From Spirochaetae bacterium HGW-Spirochaetae-7 (GTDB lineage: Bacteria > Spirochaetota > Spirochaetia > Treponematales > UBA12059), in NCBI GenBank assembly GCA_002839245.1, contig PGXR01000091.1, forward strand, positions 1 through 13,056: DNA of 13,056 nucleotides, read 5' to 3'. Within the stretch, counting starts at the first letter, position 1. Each line of letters opens with the position of its first letter. The translations under genes and the position numbers were made by a program. The notes below the pieces were generated by a model. It was not told the DNA's origin. It saw only the letters and a program-made list of their open reading frames with translations, and did not search any database. This document shows, piece by piece, positions 1 through 6,685 of this stretch.

Positions 1-799
1 GAACGGAGACGACGATGCCGATGAATACTGCCAGGCTCCACTCCATCGCGCCGAACAGGGCGGCAAGGATTCGTGGCCCGATACCGGCAGATTTCAGCTC
101 CCGCAATGAATAATGGACGGTGCAGAACGAGTTGCCCTCTGCAAAATCCCCCAGGCTCACGCCGAGTTCCTGTATCTGCCCCTCGATCTCGAGGATCTTC
201 GTCTCCAAGGCTACGAGATCTGACAAGGACGCTCCCGGAACCCTGAGCGCCCGCAGGCCGTCTCGAGTTTTCTCCAGCGACAGGCGCCTTGCCTCGAGTT
301 CCTTGTACTCGGCCGTCTTGTCGGTCTTGACGATAGTGACCGAATCGAGATCACCCAGCGCTTTCAGTCCGTCGACGAAAGACTCGAACTTCTCGGGCGT
401 GATGCCAAACGACAGCGACAGCGTCCTCGCCCCTGGCAGGCCCCAGGAATTCTCGCTCTGGACGAGCGCTTGCATCGAGGCCGCGAGGATGTCCAGGGCC
501 GAACTGTCGTCATCGAAGGAGGAAGACGTGGCCGAGAGCCTTGCCACCCTCTCGTACTTCTGCTCAAGCAGTTGCGGCGCGGCGCTTGGCTGTGCGACAA
601 GCATTTTAGAGCTGGCATAATTCCTGCGCACCGAGACGTCCTGGCCCTGCGACTGCTCGAAATTCACCTGGAAAGGCATCCCGCCTTCGCCCGATTGCCT
701 GACGCCGGAAAAATACAGGAGGTAGGCGAACCTTGCCGCGAACAGTACTGCGAATAGCGATGCTGCCGCGATTATGACAATACGCGTACGCCTTTTCAT
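1..799 (-). CDS. DUF4349-like membrane-anchored protein (partial, C-terminus cut by window edge)
   Basis: Translation from the ATG at 799 runs open to base 1, giving 266 residues with no stop. Seen: a basic start (MKRRTR) and a hydrophobic helix at about residues 7-29; a linker; a folded middle part; a charged coiled-coil at about 161-215 (many E/K/R/L, e.g. EYKELEARRLSLEKTRDGL); and a second hydrophobic stretch from about 244 that reaches the edge. This order (N-terminal helix, domain, heptad helices, C-terminal membrane segment) matches DUF4349-type proteins, envelope proteins of unknown function. AAAGGA lies 8 bases before the ATG. It follows the YdhG-like gene by 28 bases on the same strand, so it is probably the third gene of the DinB operon. 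Only a few C-terminal residues are likely to be missing. The family call rests on architecture, not on a catalytic motif; moderately sure. Confidence 0.7.
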   Translation of the reverse strand, partial: MKRRTRIVIIAAASLFAVLFAARFAYLLYFSGVRQSGEGGMPFQVNFEQSQGQDVSVRRNYASSKMLVAQPSAAPQLLEQKYERVARLSATSSSFDDDSSALDILAASMQALVQSENSWGLPGARTLSLSFGITPEKFESFVDGLKALGDLDSVTIVKTDKTAEYKELEARRLSLEKTRDGLRALRVPGASLSDLVALETKILEIEGQIQELGVSLGDFAEGNSFCTVHYSLRELKSAGIGPRILAALFGAMEWSLAVFIGIVVSV

Positions 800-827
800 G
801 GTTGCTGTCCTTTCAGGCCGCGCCGTA

Positions 828-1205
828 TCACTTGACGCTTTTTTTCACGTTCTTATCCTCTTCCAGGCGGAAAAGCACGATTCTCCGTATCAAATCCAGA
901 GGCATGGGCTTGTCGAGCGGGAACTGCACCGAACCCTTTCCCCTGACGAAGGATGACAGCTCTTCATCGAAAGCGGCCGTTCCGCTGGGTGTCGGGTATA
1001 GGCCGACGTGATGCGCATAGCCCGCAAAATGTATCAAATTCTTGTTCATGGTATACGTAGGCATTTTATAGCTTATCCTTTCCGTGGCATCGGGAGCCGT
1101 TTCCATGATGACTGCCCGAATTTCCTGGAGGACCGCCTGCACGTCGGCAGGAAACTGCTTGATATACGCATCGACCATCGATATACCGGCAGCCCTGTCA
1201 TTCAT
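828..1205 (-). CDS. YdhG/DUF1801 family protein (frataxin-like fold)
   Basis: A 125-residue protein, the usual size for this family. Seen: an N-terminal YIKQFPADVQAVLQEIR helix, the core phrase RISYKMPTYTMNKNLIHFAGY, then GLYPTPSG and the family signature GKGSVQFPLDKPMP before a basic C-terminus. These are the hallmark segments of the YdhG/DUF1801 family; some members (Bacillus Fra/YdhG) act as frataxin-like iron chaperones, but most are uncharacterised, so a role in iron handling is only inferred. The ATG at 1205 was chosen because it lies 10 bases after the DinB stop and has a weak GAAAGCG upstream; an ATG at 1178 would also keep the whole conserved core but has no ribosome site. An upstream extension to 1439 is only antisense to nothing useful: it runs through DinB in another frame. 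Confidence 0.88.
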   Translation of the reverse strand: MNDRAAGISMVDAYIKQFPADVQAVLQEIRAVIMETAPDATERISYKMPTYTMNKNLIHFAGYAHHVGLYPTPSGTAAFDEELSSFVRGKGSVQFPLDKPMPLDLIRRIVLFRLEEDKNVKKSVK

Positions 1206-1215
1206 GATGACGCTT

Positions 1216-1749
1216 TCATAGCGGAAGAAGCTCCAGTTCCAGCCCGGAGAAGTCGTGTTCGACGCCGAGTTCGTCGAGGATCTGAGATATCTGTCCGCGG
1301 TGATGTATTCCGTGAACCAGCAGATGGTCGAGCATGATGTGCAGAGGAACCGCGCCAGGTTTCCCGCCGTACCAATCGAGCTTGATGGGGATAGAAAAAT
1401 CTTTTTCTGCGAGCGATTCGACGAAAGCCACTGTCGCACCGTCGACTACTGCAAAATCTGTGGATACCTGGGCCCATTGCGAAACGGAAAGCGGAGGCTT
1501 GGGGATCGATACCTTCCTGCCGGGTTCGAGGAATGCCAGCTTTTCGGGCCGATCGCCGAGCGAGGCCCTGAAGAGGCCGTGAAAGTAGGTCATGCCTTCG
1601 AGCAGATGAACAGCCAGACCGGAAAGGCTCCCGTAGTAGCTTTTCCGGTTCTCCTCCCTGGCTTCATTCGACAATCCGCCGAGCAGGGACAGCACCGAGG
1701 CGTCCGCCCTCCTGGAATATCGTGCAAACATGAGCATGGTTTCCTTCAT
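1216..1749 (-). CDS. DinB family protein (metal-dependent four-helix bundle)
   Basis: A 177-residue protein of DinB/YfiT-type length. Seen: helix 2 with GLAVHLLEGMTYFHGLF (His48), and the C-terminal signature HGIHHRGQISQILDELGV at about 146-163. His48, His146 and His150 are the likely three-histidine metal site of this fold. DinB-family proteins are cytoplasmic and often act as thiol-dependent (bacillithiol, mycothiol) transferases or damage-inducible proteins; the substrate here cannot be read from the sequence. An AGAGGTGG ribosome site lies just upstream of ATG 1749. It is the first gene of a tight minus-strand set (10 bases to the YdhG-like gene, then 28 bases to the DUF4349-like gene). 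An extended -10 promoter lies about 32 bases upstream. Confidence 0.87.
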   Translation of the reverse strand: MKETMLMFARYSRRADASVLSLLGGLSNEAREENRKSYYGSLSGLAVHLLEGMTYFHGLFRASLGDRPEKLAFLEPGRKVSIPKPPLSVSQWAQVSTDFAVVDGATVAFVESLAEKDFSIPIKLDWYGGKPGAVPLHIMLDHLLVHGIHHRGQISQILDELGVEHDFSGLELELLPL

Positions 1750-1780
1750 CGTCCACCTCTCGAATGCTTTGGTGAATAGA

Positions 1781-1790
1781 ATTGTAGCAC
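1781..1790 (-). promoter_or_regulatory. Extended -10 promoter of the DinB operon
   Basis: Read on the minus strand the sequence is GTGCTACAAT: a TGn extension followed by TACAAT (five of six bases of the -10 consensus). No good -35 box lies 16-18 bases upstream, as is common for extended -10 promoters. Transcription would start near 1774, giving a leader of about 25 bases that just holds the AGAGGTGG ribosome site. Position relative to the gene supports it; untested. Confidence 0.45.
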
Positions 1791-2005
1791 CTGCGTTTCG
1801 GTACCGCTATTCATTTTCAGGGAATCCATGCCGGATGGTCGTGGCCATTCGCTGGACGGGATAGCGGCCCTGTCAGGCGTTGGGCTGGCGGCACTGTCCA
1901 ACGTCGGGTAAGTGGCGATCAATAGGTCGATTTCGCTCGTGACGAGAACAGCGGCAGGCGCGGAAGCTTGGTCGGCACGCTTGCCTTCAAGGGCGGCTTC
2001 TCCGG
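1791..2005. other. Non-coding gap between DinB and the lipoprotein; possible decayed coding remnant
   Basis: About 300 bases (1750-2048) lie between two minus-strand genes. Apart from the DinB promoter at one end and the terminator hairpin at the other, no convincing gene is seen. On the plus strand, a 33-codon open stretch ends in protein-like sequence (GTLAFKGGFSGNPLRAV then TGA at 2024-2026) but has no start codon or ribosome site and is preceded by an in-frame TAG near 1926. A GTG-started reading from 1912 also lacks a ribosome site and runs into the lipoprotein gene. A remnant of a lost gene is possible but not shown. Confidence 0.3.
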
Positions 2006-2043
2006 AAACCCGCTGCGCGCCGTCTGATGGTCGCGGCAGCGGG
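2006..2043 (-). terminator. Rho-independent terminator after the lipoprotein gene
   Basis: On the minus strand CCCGCTGC (2043-2036) pairs perfectly with GCAGCGGG (2016-2009), an 8-bp GC-rich stem with a 19-base loop in which CGC/GCG can extend the pairing, followed by TTT (2008-2006). It begins 5 bases after the lipoprotein stop codon at 2049. The U-run is short, so termination may be incomplete, but stem strength and placement are good. Confidence 0.55.
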
Positions 2044-2048
2044 ATGGA

Positions 2049-2492
2049 TCACCACTTGTTCCCGTGGCCGTTCGATATCACCCGGCCTTCAATTACTATT
2101 CCCCTGAGGTCGGCATTGTTGCCATAGATGTAGACGTTTCCCGTCACGTACAGCTGCCGGAGCACGCAGTCATTGCCGTCGATGCGGATGTCTCCGTCTA
2201 TGACCGTCCAGTCGTGGCCCTTGCCGGACAGCCGGACCTTGTTTGCGCTGATCGTAAAATAACCGCGGTAGGTGCCGGTCTCGAGGTGGAACGAACCCCG
2301 GTCGTGGAAGGGACTGACAGACTTTTGGGGGCCTACCGGCTTTCCGTGGGGATTGACGCGCGCCTTGGTCCGCCCTACGCCTATCGAGAAGGAATCGAGC
2401 GAAACACAACTGCCAAGTGTGAAGCCAATCGCGAGCAGGAAGAAAAGTGTTCGTAGCGATTTTCTTATATTCATGCTCATATTATATATCAT
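2049..2492 (-). CDS. Small putative lipoprotein with a beta-helix-like C-terminal half
   Basis: A 147-residue protein. Seen: a basic n-region (NIRKSLR), a hydrophobic core LFFLLAIGFT and lipobox LGSC with the acylated Cys at residue 29 (counting from the ATG at 2492). The mature part begins with a proline/glycine-rich linker and then, from about residue 82, has short repeating strands (RLSGKG, TVIDGDIRIDGNDCVL, VTGNVYIYGNNADLRGI, VIEGRVISNG) typical of a small right-handed parallel beta-helix; the repeating Asn-rich turns are visible. It should be anchored in an envelope membrane; function unknown. The start is uncertain: ATG 2492 has AGAGGT only 2-3 bases away, and ATGs at 2480 and 2474 give a more normal signal peptide. 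It follows kdd by 49 very AT-rich bases and ends at a terminator. Confidence 0.75.
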   Translation of the reverse strand: MIYNMSMNIRKSLRTLFFLLAIGFTLGSCVSLDSFSIGVGRTKARVNPHGKPVGPQKSVSPFHDRGSFHLETGTYRGYFTISANKVRLSGKGHDWTVIDGDIRIDGNDCVLRQLYVTGNVYIYGNNADLRGIVIEGRVISNGHGNKW

Positions 2493-2541
2493 TTACCTCT
2501 AAATACATATATAAATGACAAATATATCAAAATTAATTATT
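2493..2541 (-). promoter_or_regulatory. AT-rich intergenic stretch, probable promoter region of the lipoprotein gene
   Basis: These 49 bases are almost entirely A/T, in sharp contrast to the GC-rich genes on both sides. On the minus strand TTGATA (2530-2525) is followed after 17 bases by TGTATT (2507-2502), a four-of-six -10. That would start transcription within a few bases of ATG 2492, favouring the downstream ATGs at 2480 or 2474. No strong terminator for kdd is visible, so read-through from kdd is also possible. Confidence 0.3.
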
Positions 2542-3582
2542 TCAAACATACAAGCGCTCGAACAGGGCCCGGATGTCGGCCGATTCGCGGAGTATGTTCA
2601 GCGCCAGGTCCGAATGTCCCTTGGCGTAACCGTTGCCGACGATCAACTCGATGTCCTTGCCGACTCCTTCCGCGCCGAGGGCTGCCTTGGTGAACGAGGT
2701 TGCCATCGAGAAGAAGTAAATGAGTCCCTGTCCCTTGGTGATGAGGATCGACGTCATCTCGGTGTTGGGAACGTTGACGTTGTTGATAGTTACGTCGCAG
2801 CCGCGCTCGCCTGTTATCGCTATTACCCTGTGGTACACGTCGATGGCGTCAGTGGCATCGGCGACTATCACGTCTGTCGCCAGCTTCATGTCGACGATGC
2901 GTTTCGCGTTCGACTCGGAATACTCGACGACGATGACCTTGCCGTACGGCCCGACGTTCTTCATCGCCTGGTAGCAGCACAGGATGCCCGACTTGCCGCC
3001 GCCCCCGATTATGCAGACGGTGTCTCCTTCCCTGACCAGTCGGTCGACCTGCGCGGGAGCGCCGGCCACGTCCAGGACGGCGAGCGCCAGTTTCTCGGGA
3101 AGATCCGAAGGGACGATGGCGTAGATGCCGCTCTCGAACAAGATGGCCTGGGCGTCGACGTCGACCTGGTCGCTGTCCGGATCGAGATGCCTAATCCTGG
3201 CTATCTTCAGGGGCGTCAGCGAGAGGGACACCAGCGTCGCTATCCTGTCGCCTGCCTTGAGCTTCTTGCCAGGATACTCCGGACCGATCTCCCGCACCGT
3301 ACCGATGAGCATGCCGCCGGATCCGGTGACCGGGTTCTGCATCTTGCCGCGCTCGGCTACGATCGACATGATCATCAGCTCCATCTTCGCGGCGTCGCCG
3401 CCGCAGGAAGAACGAATCTGCGTGTAGCTAGCCGAGTCGATGTTGAGGGTGCTCACGTCGATAAGGACCTCGTTGTCGTAAATCGTCATCGTGTTGTCGA
3501 TCCGCTGTGCCGGCTGTGGCAATATCCCCTTAGGCTCGATCACGCGATGGCTTCCGTATCTGCATCCTTTTCCAATGCTCAT
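2542..3582 (-). CDS. kdd: L-erythro-3,5-diaminohexanoate dehydrogenase
   Basis: A 346-residue NAD(P)-dependent oxidoreductase, the family length. Kdd oxidises L-erythro-3,5-diaminohexanoate to 5-amino-3-oxohexanoate, releasing ammonia, in the cytoplasmic lysine fermentation pathway (after KamA and KamDE, before Kce). Family segments seen: GCRYGSHRVIEPKGILPQP at the N-terminus, YDNEVLIDVSTLNIDSAS, KMQNPVTGSGGMLIGTV, LFESGIYA, the nucleotide-binding IIGGGGKSGILCCYQAM, VNVPNTEM, FSMATSFTKAALGAEGVGKD and a final ERLYV. The ATG at 3582 was chosen because it gives the family N-terminus and has GGGGAGG seven bases upstream; an in-frame extension to 3645 would translate through the promoter. None of the other lysine-fermentation genes is adjacent. 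Transcribed divergently from the adenosine deaminase gene. Confidence 0.93.
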   Translation of the reverse strand: MSIGKGCRYGSHRVIEPKGILPQPAQRIDNTMTIYDNEVLIDVSTLNIDSASYTQIRSSCGGDAAKMELMIMSIVAERGKMQNPVTGSGGMLIGTVREIGPEYPGKKLKAGDRIATLVSLSLTPLKIARIRHLDPDSDQVDVDAQAILFESGIYAIVPSDLPEKLALAVLDVAGAPAQVDRLVREGDTVCIIGGGGKSGILCCYQAMKNVGPYGKVIVVEYSESNAKRIVDMKLATDVIVADATDAIDVYHRVIAITGERGCDVTINNVNVPNTEMTSILITKGQGLIYFFSMATSFTKAALGAEGVGKDIELIVGNGYAKGHSDLALNILRESADIRALFERLYV

Positions 3583-3589
3583 GTCCCGG

Positions 3590-3596
3590 CCTCCCC
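3590..3596 (-). promoter_or_regulatory. Ribosome binding site deciding the kdd start
   Basis: GGGGAGG on the minus strand, seven bases before ATG 3582. It settles the start over the upstream in-frame ATGs at 3612 and 3645, which lie in or before the promoter. Confidence 0.6.
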
Positions 3597-3616
3597 GCCC
3601 CTCTGGGCGCATGTCG

Positions 3617-3645
3617 ATAATACCAGCGCTATCTGGCCTGTGCAA
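3617..3645 (-). promoter_or_regulatory. kdd promoter (extended -10)
   Basis: On the minus strand TTGCAC (3645-3640) and TATTAT (3622-3617, five of six) are separated by exactly 17 bases, and TGG precedes the -10, forming an extended -10 element. The predicted start near 3610 leaves a leader of about 28 bases containing the strong ribosome site. The -35 is weak (three of six), which the extended -10 can offset. Confidence 0.5.
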
Positions 3646-3730
3646 TGAAAACAGCGCGGGGCAGAGGCGAGACTTCCAGACGCAAGAAACGCTAGAATGT
3701 CCAAGAAACTTGCCGAACGAGGAGCCCGAC

Positions 3731-4966
3731 GTGACACGCTACCCGGATGCCTTCATCCACGATATTCCCAAGTCAGACCTCCATGTACACCTTGACGGCT
3801 CGCTCAGGCTTGGCTCGCTCATCGACATGGCAAGGAAGGCAAGAATCGAGTTGCCGTCCTATACCGAGGCGGGGATGCGCGAGCTTGTCTTCAAGGACAG
3901 CTACGCTGACCTTCCCGAATACCTCCGCGGTTTCGGCTATACCTGCGCCGTACTCCGGGACACGGAAAACCTCGAGCGCGCAGCGTACGAACTTGCGATG
4001 GATTGCATGGAAGAAGGCGTCTGCTACATGGAACCCCGTTTCGCGCCGCAGCTTCTGATGGACAACAAGTCCATGACGATGGCCCGAACCCTGGAGTCGG
4101 TAGACAAAGGCCTCAGGCGCGCCAAGGCCGAAAACAACGCAAGGGCTGAGGTCAAGGCAGGCAGCCTCCCTCCATTCGACTACGGGATCATCGCCTGCGC
4201 CATGCGCATGTTCGGCGCTTCGGGTTTCTCGCCCTATTACGACGCATTCTATGGGCTCCACTGCAACTCGGCTCCCGAAGAGGTCACCAGGATGGCTGCC
4301 GTCGAACTGGCCCGGGGCGTCGTCCGCGTACGGGACGAGCTAGGCATACCCATCGTAGGCTTTGACATAGCCGGGCAGGAAGCGGGGTATCCTGCGGACA
4401 ATTTCACCGAGGCCTTCGACTACGTTCACAGGAATTTCATGCACAAGACGGTCCACGCGGGAGAGGCCTACGGAGCCGAGAGCATATTCCAGGCCATTAC
4501 CGACCTGCATGCGGACCGCCTCGGCCATGGCTATTCCCTGTTCGACGTCGACAAGGTGACCGCGCCCGTCAGCGAAGACAGGCTACTGTACACCGAGCGG
4601 CTCGCTTCGTTCATCGCCGACCAGCGCGTGACCATCGAGGTCTGTCTTACCAGCAACCTGCAGACCAAACCGGAGCTCAATGACCTGCGGCAGCACTCTC
4701 TCGGAAAGATGCTCGAGCGCAGGCTCTCCGCGACCCTCTGCACCGACAATCGGCTCGTTTCCAATACGACGGTCTCCAGGGAGATACGGCTAGCCGTCGA
4801 CAATTTCGACATTGGCCCGAAGACACTGAAAAACATGATAATCTACGGCTTCAAGAGAAGCTTCTATCCTGGTTCCTACACCGAAAAGCGGGATTACGTC
4901 AGGCGCGTGATATCTCGTTACGAGGCCGTAGCTATAAAGCACGGCATCGATGAAACGGCCGAATAG
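3731..4966 (+). CDS. Adenosine deaminase family protein
   Basis: A 411-residue amidohydrolase-superfamily protein that would deaminate adenosine or a related purine in the cytoplasm. Zinc-site and catalytic motifs are all present: DLHVHLDGS (His18, His20), FDIAGQE (211-217), VHAGE (His242, Glu245), RLGHG (His266), CLTSNLQT and CTDNRLVSNTT (Asp339), in the usual order. It is longer than typical adenosine deaminases (about 330-350), mainly through extra sequence around residues 130-180, so the substrate may differ (adenine, adenosine or another aminated purine). The GTG at 3731 was chosen because CGAGGAG lies 6 bases upstream and the HxH motif falls near the N-terminus; the open frame back to 3491 runs over the divergent kdd. 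A TAGAAT -10-like box lies at 3693-3698 without a good -35. It overlaps the next gene by 17 bases. Confidence 0.88.
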   Translation: MTRYPDAFIHDIPKSDLHVHLDGSLRLGSLIDMARKARIELPSYTEAGMRELVFKDSYADLPEYLRGFGYTCAVLRDTENLERAAYELAMDCMEEGVCYMEPRFAPQLLMDNKSMTMARTLESVDKGLRRAKAENNARAEVKAGSLPPFDYGIIACAMRMFGASGFSPYYDAFYGLHCNSAPEEVTRMAAVELARGVVRVRDELGIPIVGFDIAGQEAGYPADNFTEAFDYVHRNFMHKTVHAGEAYGAESIFQAITDLHADRLGHGYSLFDVDKVTAPVSEDRLLYTERLASFIADQRVTIEVCLTSNLQTKPELNDLRQHSLGKMLERRLSATLCTDNRLVSNTTVSREIRLAVDNFDIGPKTLKNMIIYGFKRSFYPGSYTEKRDYVRRVISRYEAVAIKHGIDETAE

Positions 4967-5831
4967 CGGAATGCGGTTCAAGGCACCAGTGACGCCCGTC
5001 CTCAGGATAGCCACCTTCAACGCGGAGAATTTCTACATGCTCCTGGACCGTGACTATTCGCCGGTGGAATTCGCAGCCCTGTCCAACGTCGAATACCTGG
5101 CGATGAATACGTCGATTTTCAATTCCAACAAGGACCTCGACAAGATCGCCGACATTGCCCGGACCATCCTGTCTGAGGATTTCGATTTCGTCGCATTGTG
5201 CGAAGTCGGCGGCATGGAGAGCCTGGTCAATTTCAACCGGTATTTCCTGGAAGACCGCTACGAATGCCATCTGCACGAGGAGAACAGCAGGCGCGGCATC
5301 TTCGTCGGCGCCCTCGTCAGGCAGGGGAAATTCACCAGGGTCAGCGCCAGGAACATGCAGGGCGACTTTTCCAGAAACCTGCTGCGCGTCAGCCTTACGG
5401 CCGGTACTGTCGCGATGCAGTTTTTCGTGGTCCACCTTAAATCGCTTCTCGGGCAGGACCTGGGAATCGAGAAGCGCATCAAGGAAGTTGCAGAACTATC
5501 CGCCATGGTCAGACTCAGGAATTGCGTGGTGCTCGGCGACTTCAACGGTATCCTCATACGCGGCGAGCAGCAGTTCGAATACGAGCCATTTCTCGCCTTG
5601 CCGTTCCGCGACGTCCTCGAGGCGCGTGCCGTGCCGCCCGGTTCCCGCTTTACCCACTACTATTTCCGCGGCGGGCCGAGTTTCAACCAGCTCGACTACA
5701 TCTTCTGCTCCAACGACATAGACATCCTGGACGGCGGCACGATGGCCGACGCCATACCGGTCAACTTCGAGGAGCGCTCGCGGCTTCCTTCCGACCATAT
5801 ATTCCTCAAGGCGACGATCAGGCCGAACTGA
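4950..5831 (+). CDS. Endonuclease/exonuclease/phosphatase (EEP) family protein
   Basis: A 293-residue Mg-dependent phosphodiesterase-fold protein. Motifs in order: TFNAENF (Asn24), CEVGG (Glu85, metal ligand), VVHLKS (His162), LGDFNG (Asp197, Asn199), QLDYIF (Asp249) and PSDHIFL (Asp282, His283), the full catalytic set of the DNase I/exonuclease III/sphingomyelinase superfamily. No signal peptide, so cytoplasmic. The substrate (nucleic acid, nucleotide or phospholipid headgroup) cannot be told. The ATG at 4950 overlaps the 3' end of the deaminase gene by 17 bases; an ATG at 4971, five bases after the deaminase stop, is an alternative, and neither has a good ribosome site, so translational coupling is likely. 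Pairing with a purine deaminase suggests, but does not show, a nucleotide-salvage role. Confidence 0.85.
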   Translation: MKRPNSGMRFKAPVTPVLRIATFNAENFYMLLDRDYSPVEFAALSNVEYLAMNTSIFNSNKDLDKIADIARTILSEDFDFVALCEVGGMESLVNFNRYFLEDRYECHLHEENSRRGIFVGALVRQGKFTRVSARNMQGDFSRNLLRVSLTAGTVAMQFFVVHLKSLLGQDLGIEKRIKEVAELSAMVRLRNCVVLGDFNGILIRGEQQFEYEPFLALPFRDVLEARAVPPGSRFTHYYFRGGPSFNQLDYIFCSNDIDILDGGTMADAIPVNFEERSRLPSDHIFLKATIRPN

Positions 5832-5896
5832 GGCCTGCGTTGCCGCCATGCATGATGCACCAGGTTCGTGAAACTCCGGAAAAAGGGGCAGACGGA

Positions 5897-6685
5897 ATGA
5901 ACTACATGAATCACACCAAGGCCATCGCCAGAGACGGCGGGACGAGTTTCGGAATCTTCCAGACCGTGGCCAGCGCCGCGGTTTCGGAGATACTGGCCAA
6001 CCGTGGTTTCGATTGGATACTCGTTGACATGGAACACGGCATGGCGGGCATCGAGACGGCCGGCGACCTTTTCGCCGCTATCGACCGGGGCGGCCCGACG
6101 CCGCTGGTACGGGTACCGTCCAACGACCAGGCGACGATCAAGCGCGCACTGGACGCCGGCGCGATGGGGGTGATGATTCCCATGGTCAATACCAGGGAAG
6201 ATGCGGTCCGTGCCGTCTCATCCTGCAAGTACGCGCCGGCCGGGACCCGCGGCATAGGCCCGGGTAGAGTTTCTCTGTTCGGCATCCGCATGGGTGAATA
6301 CCTTGCTACCGCCGACGCGCAGGTCATGGTAATACCTCAGGCTGAACACCGCGAGGCCGTGGAACACATCGACGAGATCCTGTCCGTGCCCGGCATCGAC
6401 GTGATATTCGTGGGGCCGTACGACCTCTCTTGCTCGATGGGCCTGCCCGGGCAGGTCAGCCACCCCGACGTAGAAAAGGCCATAGAGACGGTACTCTCGG
6501 CAGCCCGGCGCGCGGGCGTCACGCCGGGCATATTCTGCATGGATGTGGAAGGCGCGCGGCACCGTGCCGCTCAGGGTTTCAGGTTCATTGCCATCGGCCT
6601 TGAATCGGTCTTCCTCGACAGGGCCGTAAAAGGGGCCCTTGGACTGCTACGCGGGGACGAGCGGGCAAGCGGGCGGAATGCCTAG
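5897..6685 (+). CDS. HpcH/HpaI aldolase family protein (2-keto-3-deoxy sugar acid / 4-hydroxy-2-oxoacid aldolase type)
   Basis: A 262-residue class II aldolase, usual length for the family. Seen: WILVDMEHG (His47, catalytic), PLVRVPSND (Arg72), GAMGVMIPMVNT, PQAEHREAVEHIDEI (Glu150, metal ligand), VIFVGPYDLSCSMG (Asp176, metal ligand), then IAIGLES near the end. Such enzymes cleave 2-keto-3-deoxy acids or 4-hydroxy-2-oxo acids to pyruvate plus an aldehyde. The exact substrate (2-dehydro-3-deoxyglucarate, 2-keto-3-deoxy-L-rhamnonate, 2-oxoheptanedioate) is not decided. The ATG at 5897 gives the conserved start, with AAAGGGG about 11 bases before it; the longer open frame from 5522 is antisense-like sequence within the EEP gene. 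It converges with kduD, the two stop codons overlapping in CTAG. The neighbouring kduID pair suggests a role in uronate breakdown. Confidence 0.88.
   Translation: MNYMNHTKAIARDGGTSFGIFQTVASAAVSEILANRGFDWILVDMEHGMAGIETAGDLFAAIDRGGPTPLVRVPSNDQATIKRALDAGAMGVMIPMVNTREDAVRAVSSCKYAPAGTRGIGPGRVSLFGIRMGEYLATADAQVMVIPQAEHREAVEHIDEILSVPGIDVIFVGPYDLSCSMGLPGQVSHPDVEKAIETVLSAARRAGVTPGIFCMDVEGARHRAAQGFRFIAIGLESVFLDRAVKGALGLLRGDERASGRNA

Noticed and set aside
120..620. Plus-strand open frame of 166 codons
   Set aside because: Antisense to the DUF4349-like gene; Ser/Arg-rich low-complexity translation without domain features or ribosome site.
2515..3648. Plus-strand open frame of 377 codons covering kdd
   Set aside because: Exact antisense of kdd, rich in His/Asp/Arg/Val as expected from the complement of a GC-rich gene; kdd has unmistakable family motifs.
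3491..3730. N-terminal extension of the adenosine deaminase frame
   Set aside because: Runs over the kdd start and promoter; the GTG at 3731 has a ribosome site and gives the conserved N-terminus.
5522..5896. N-terminal extension of the aldolase frame
   Set aside because: Lies inside the EEP gene in another frame and gives Arg-rich non-protein-like sequence.
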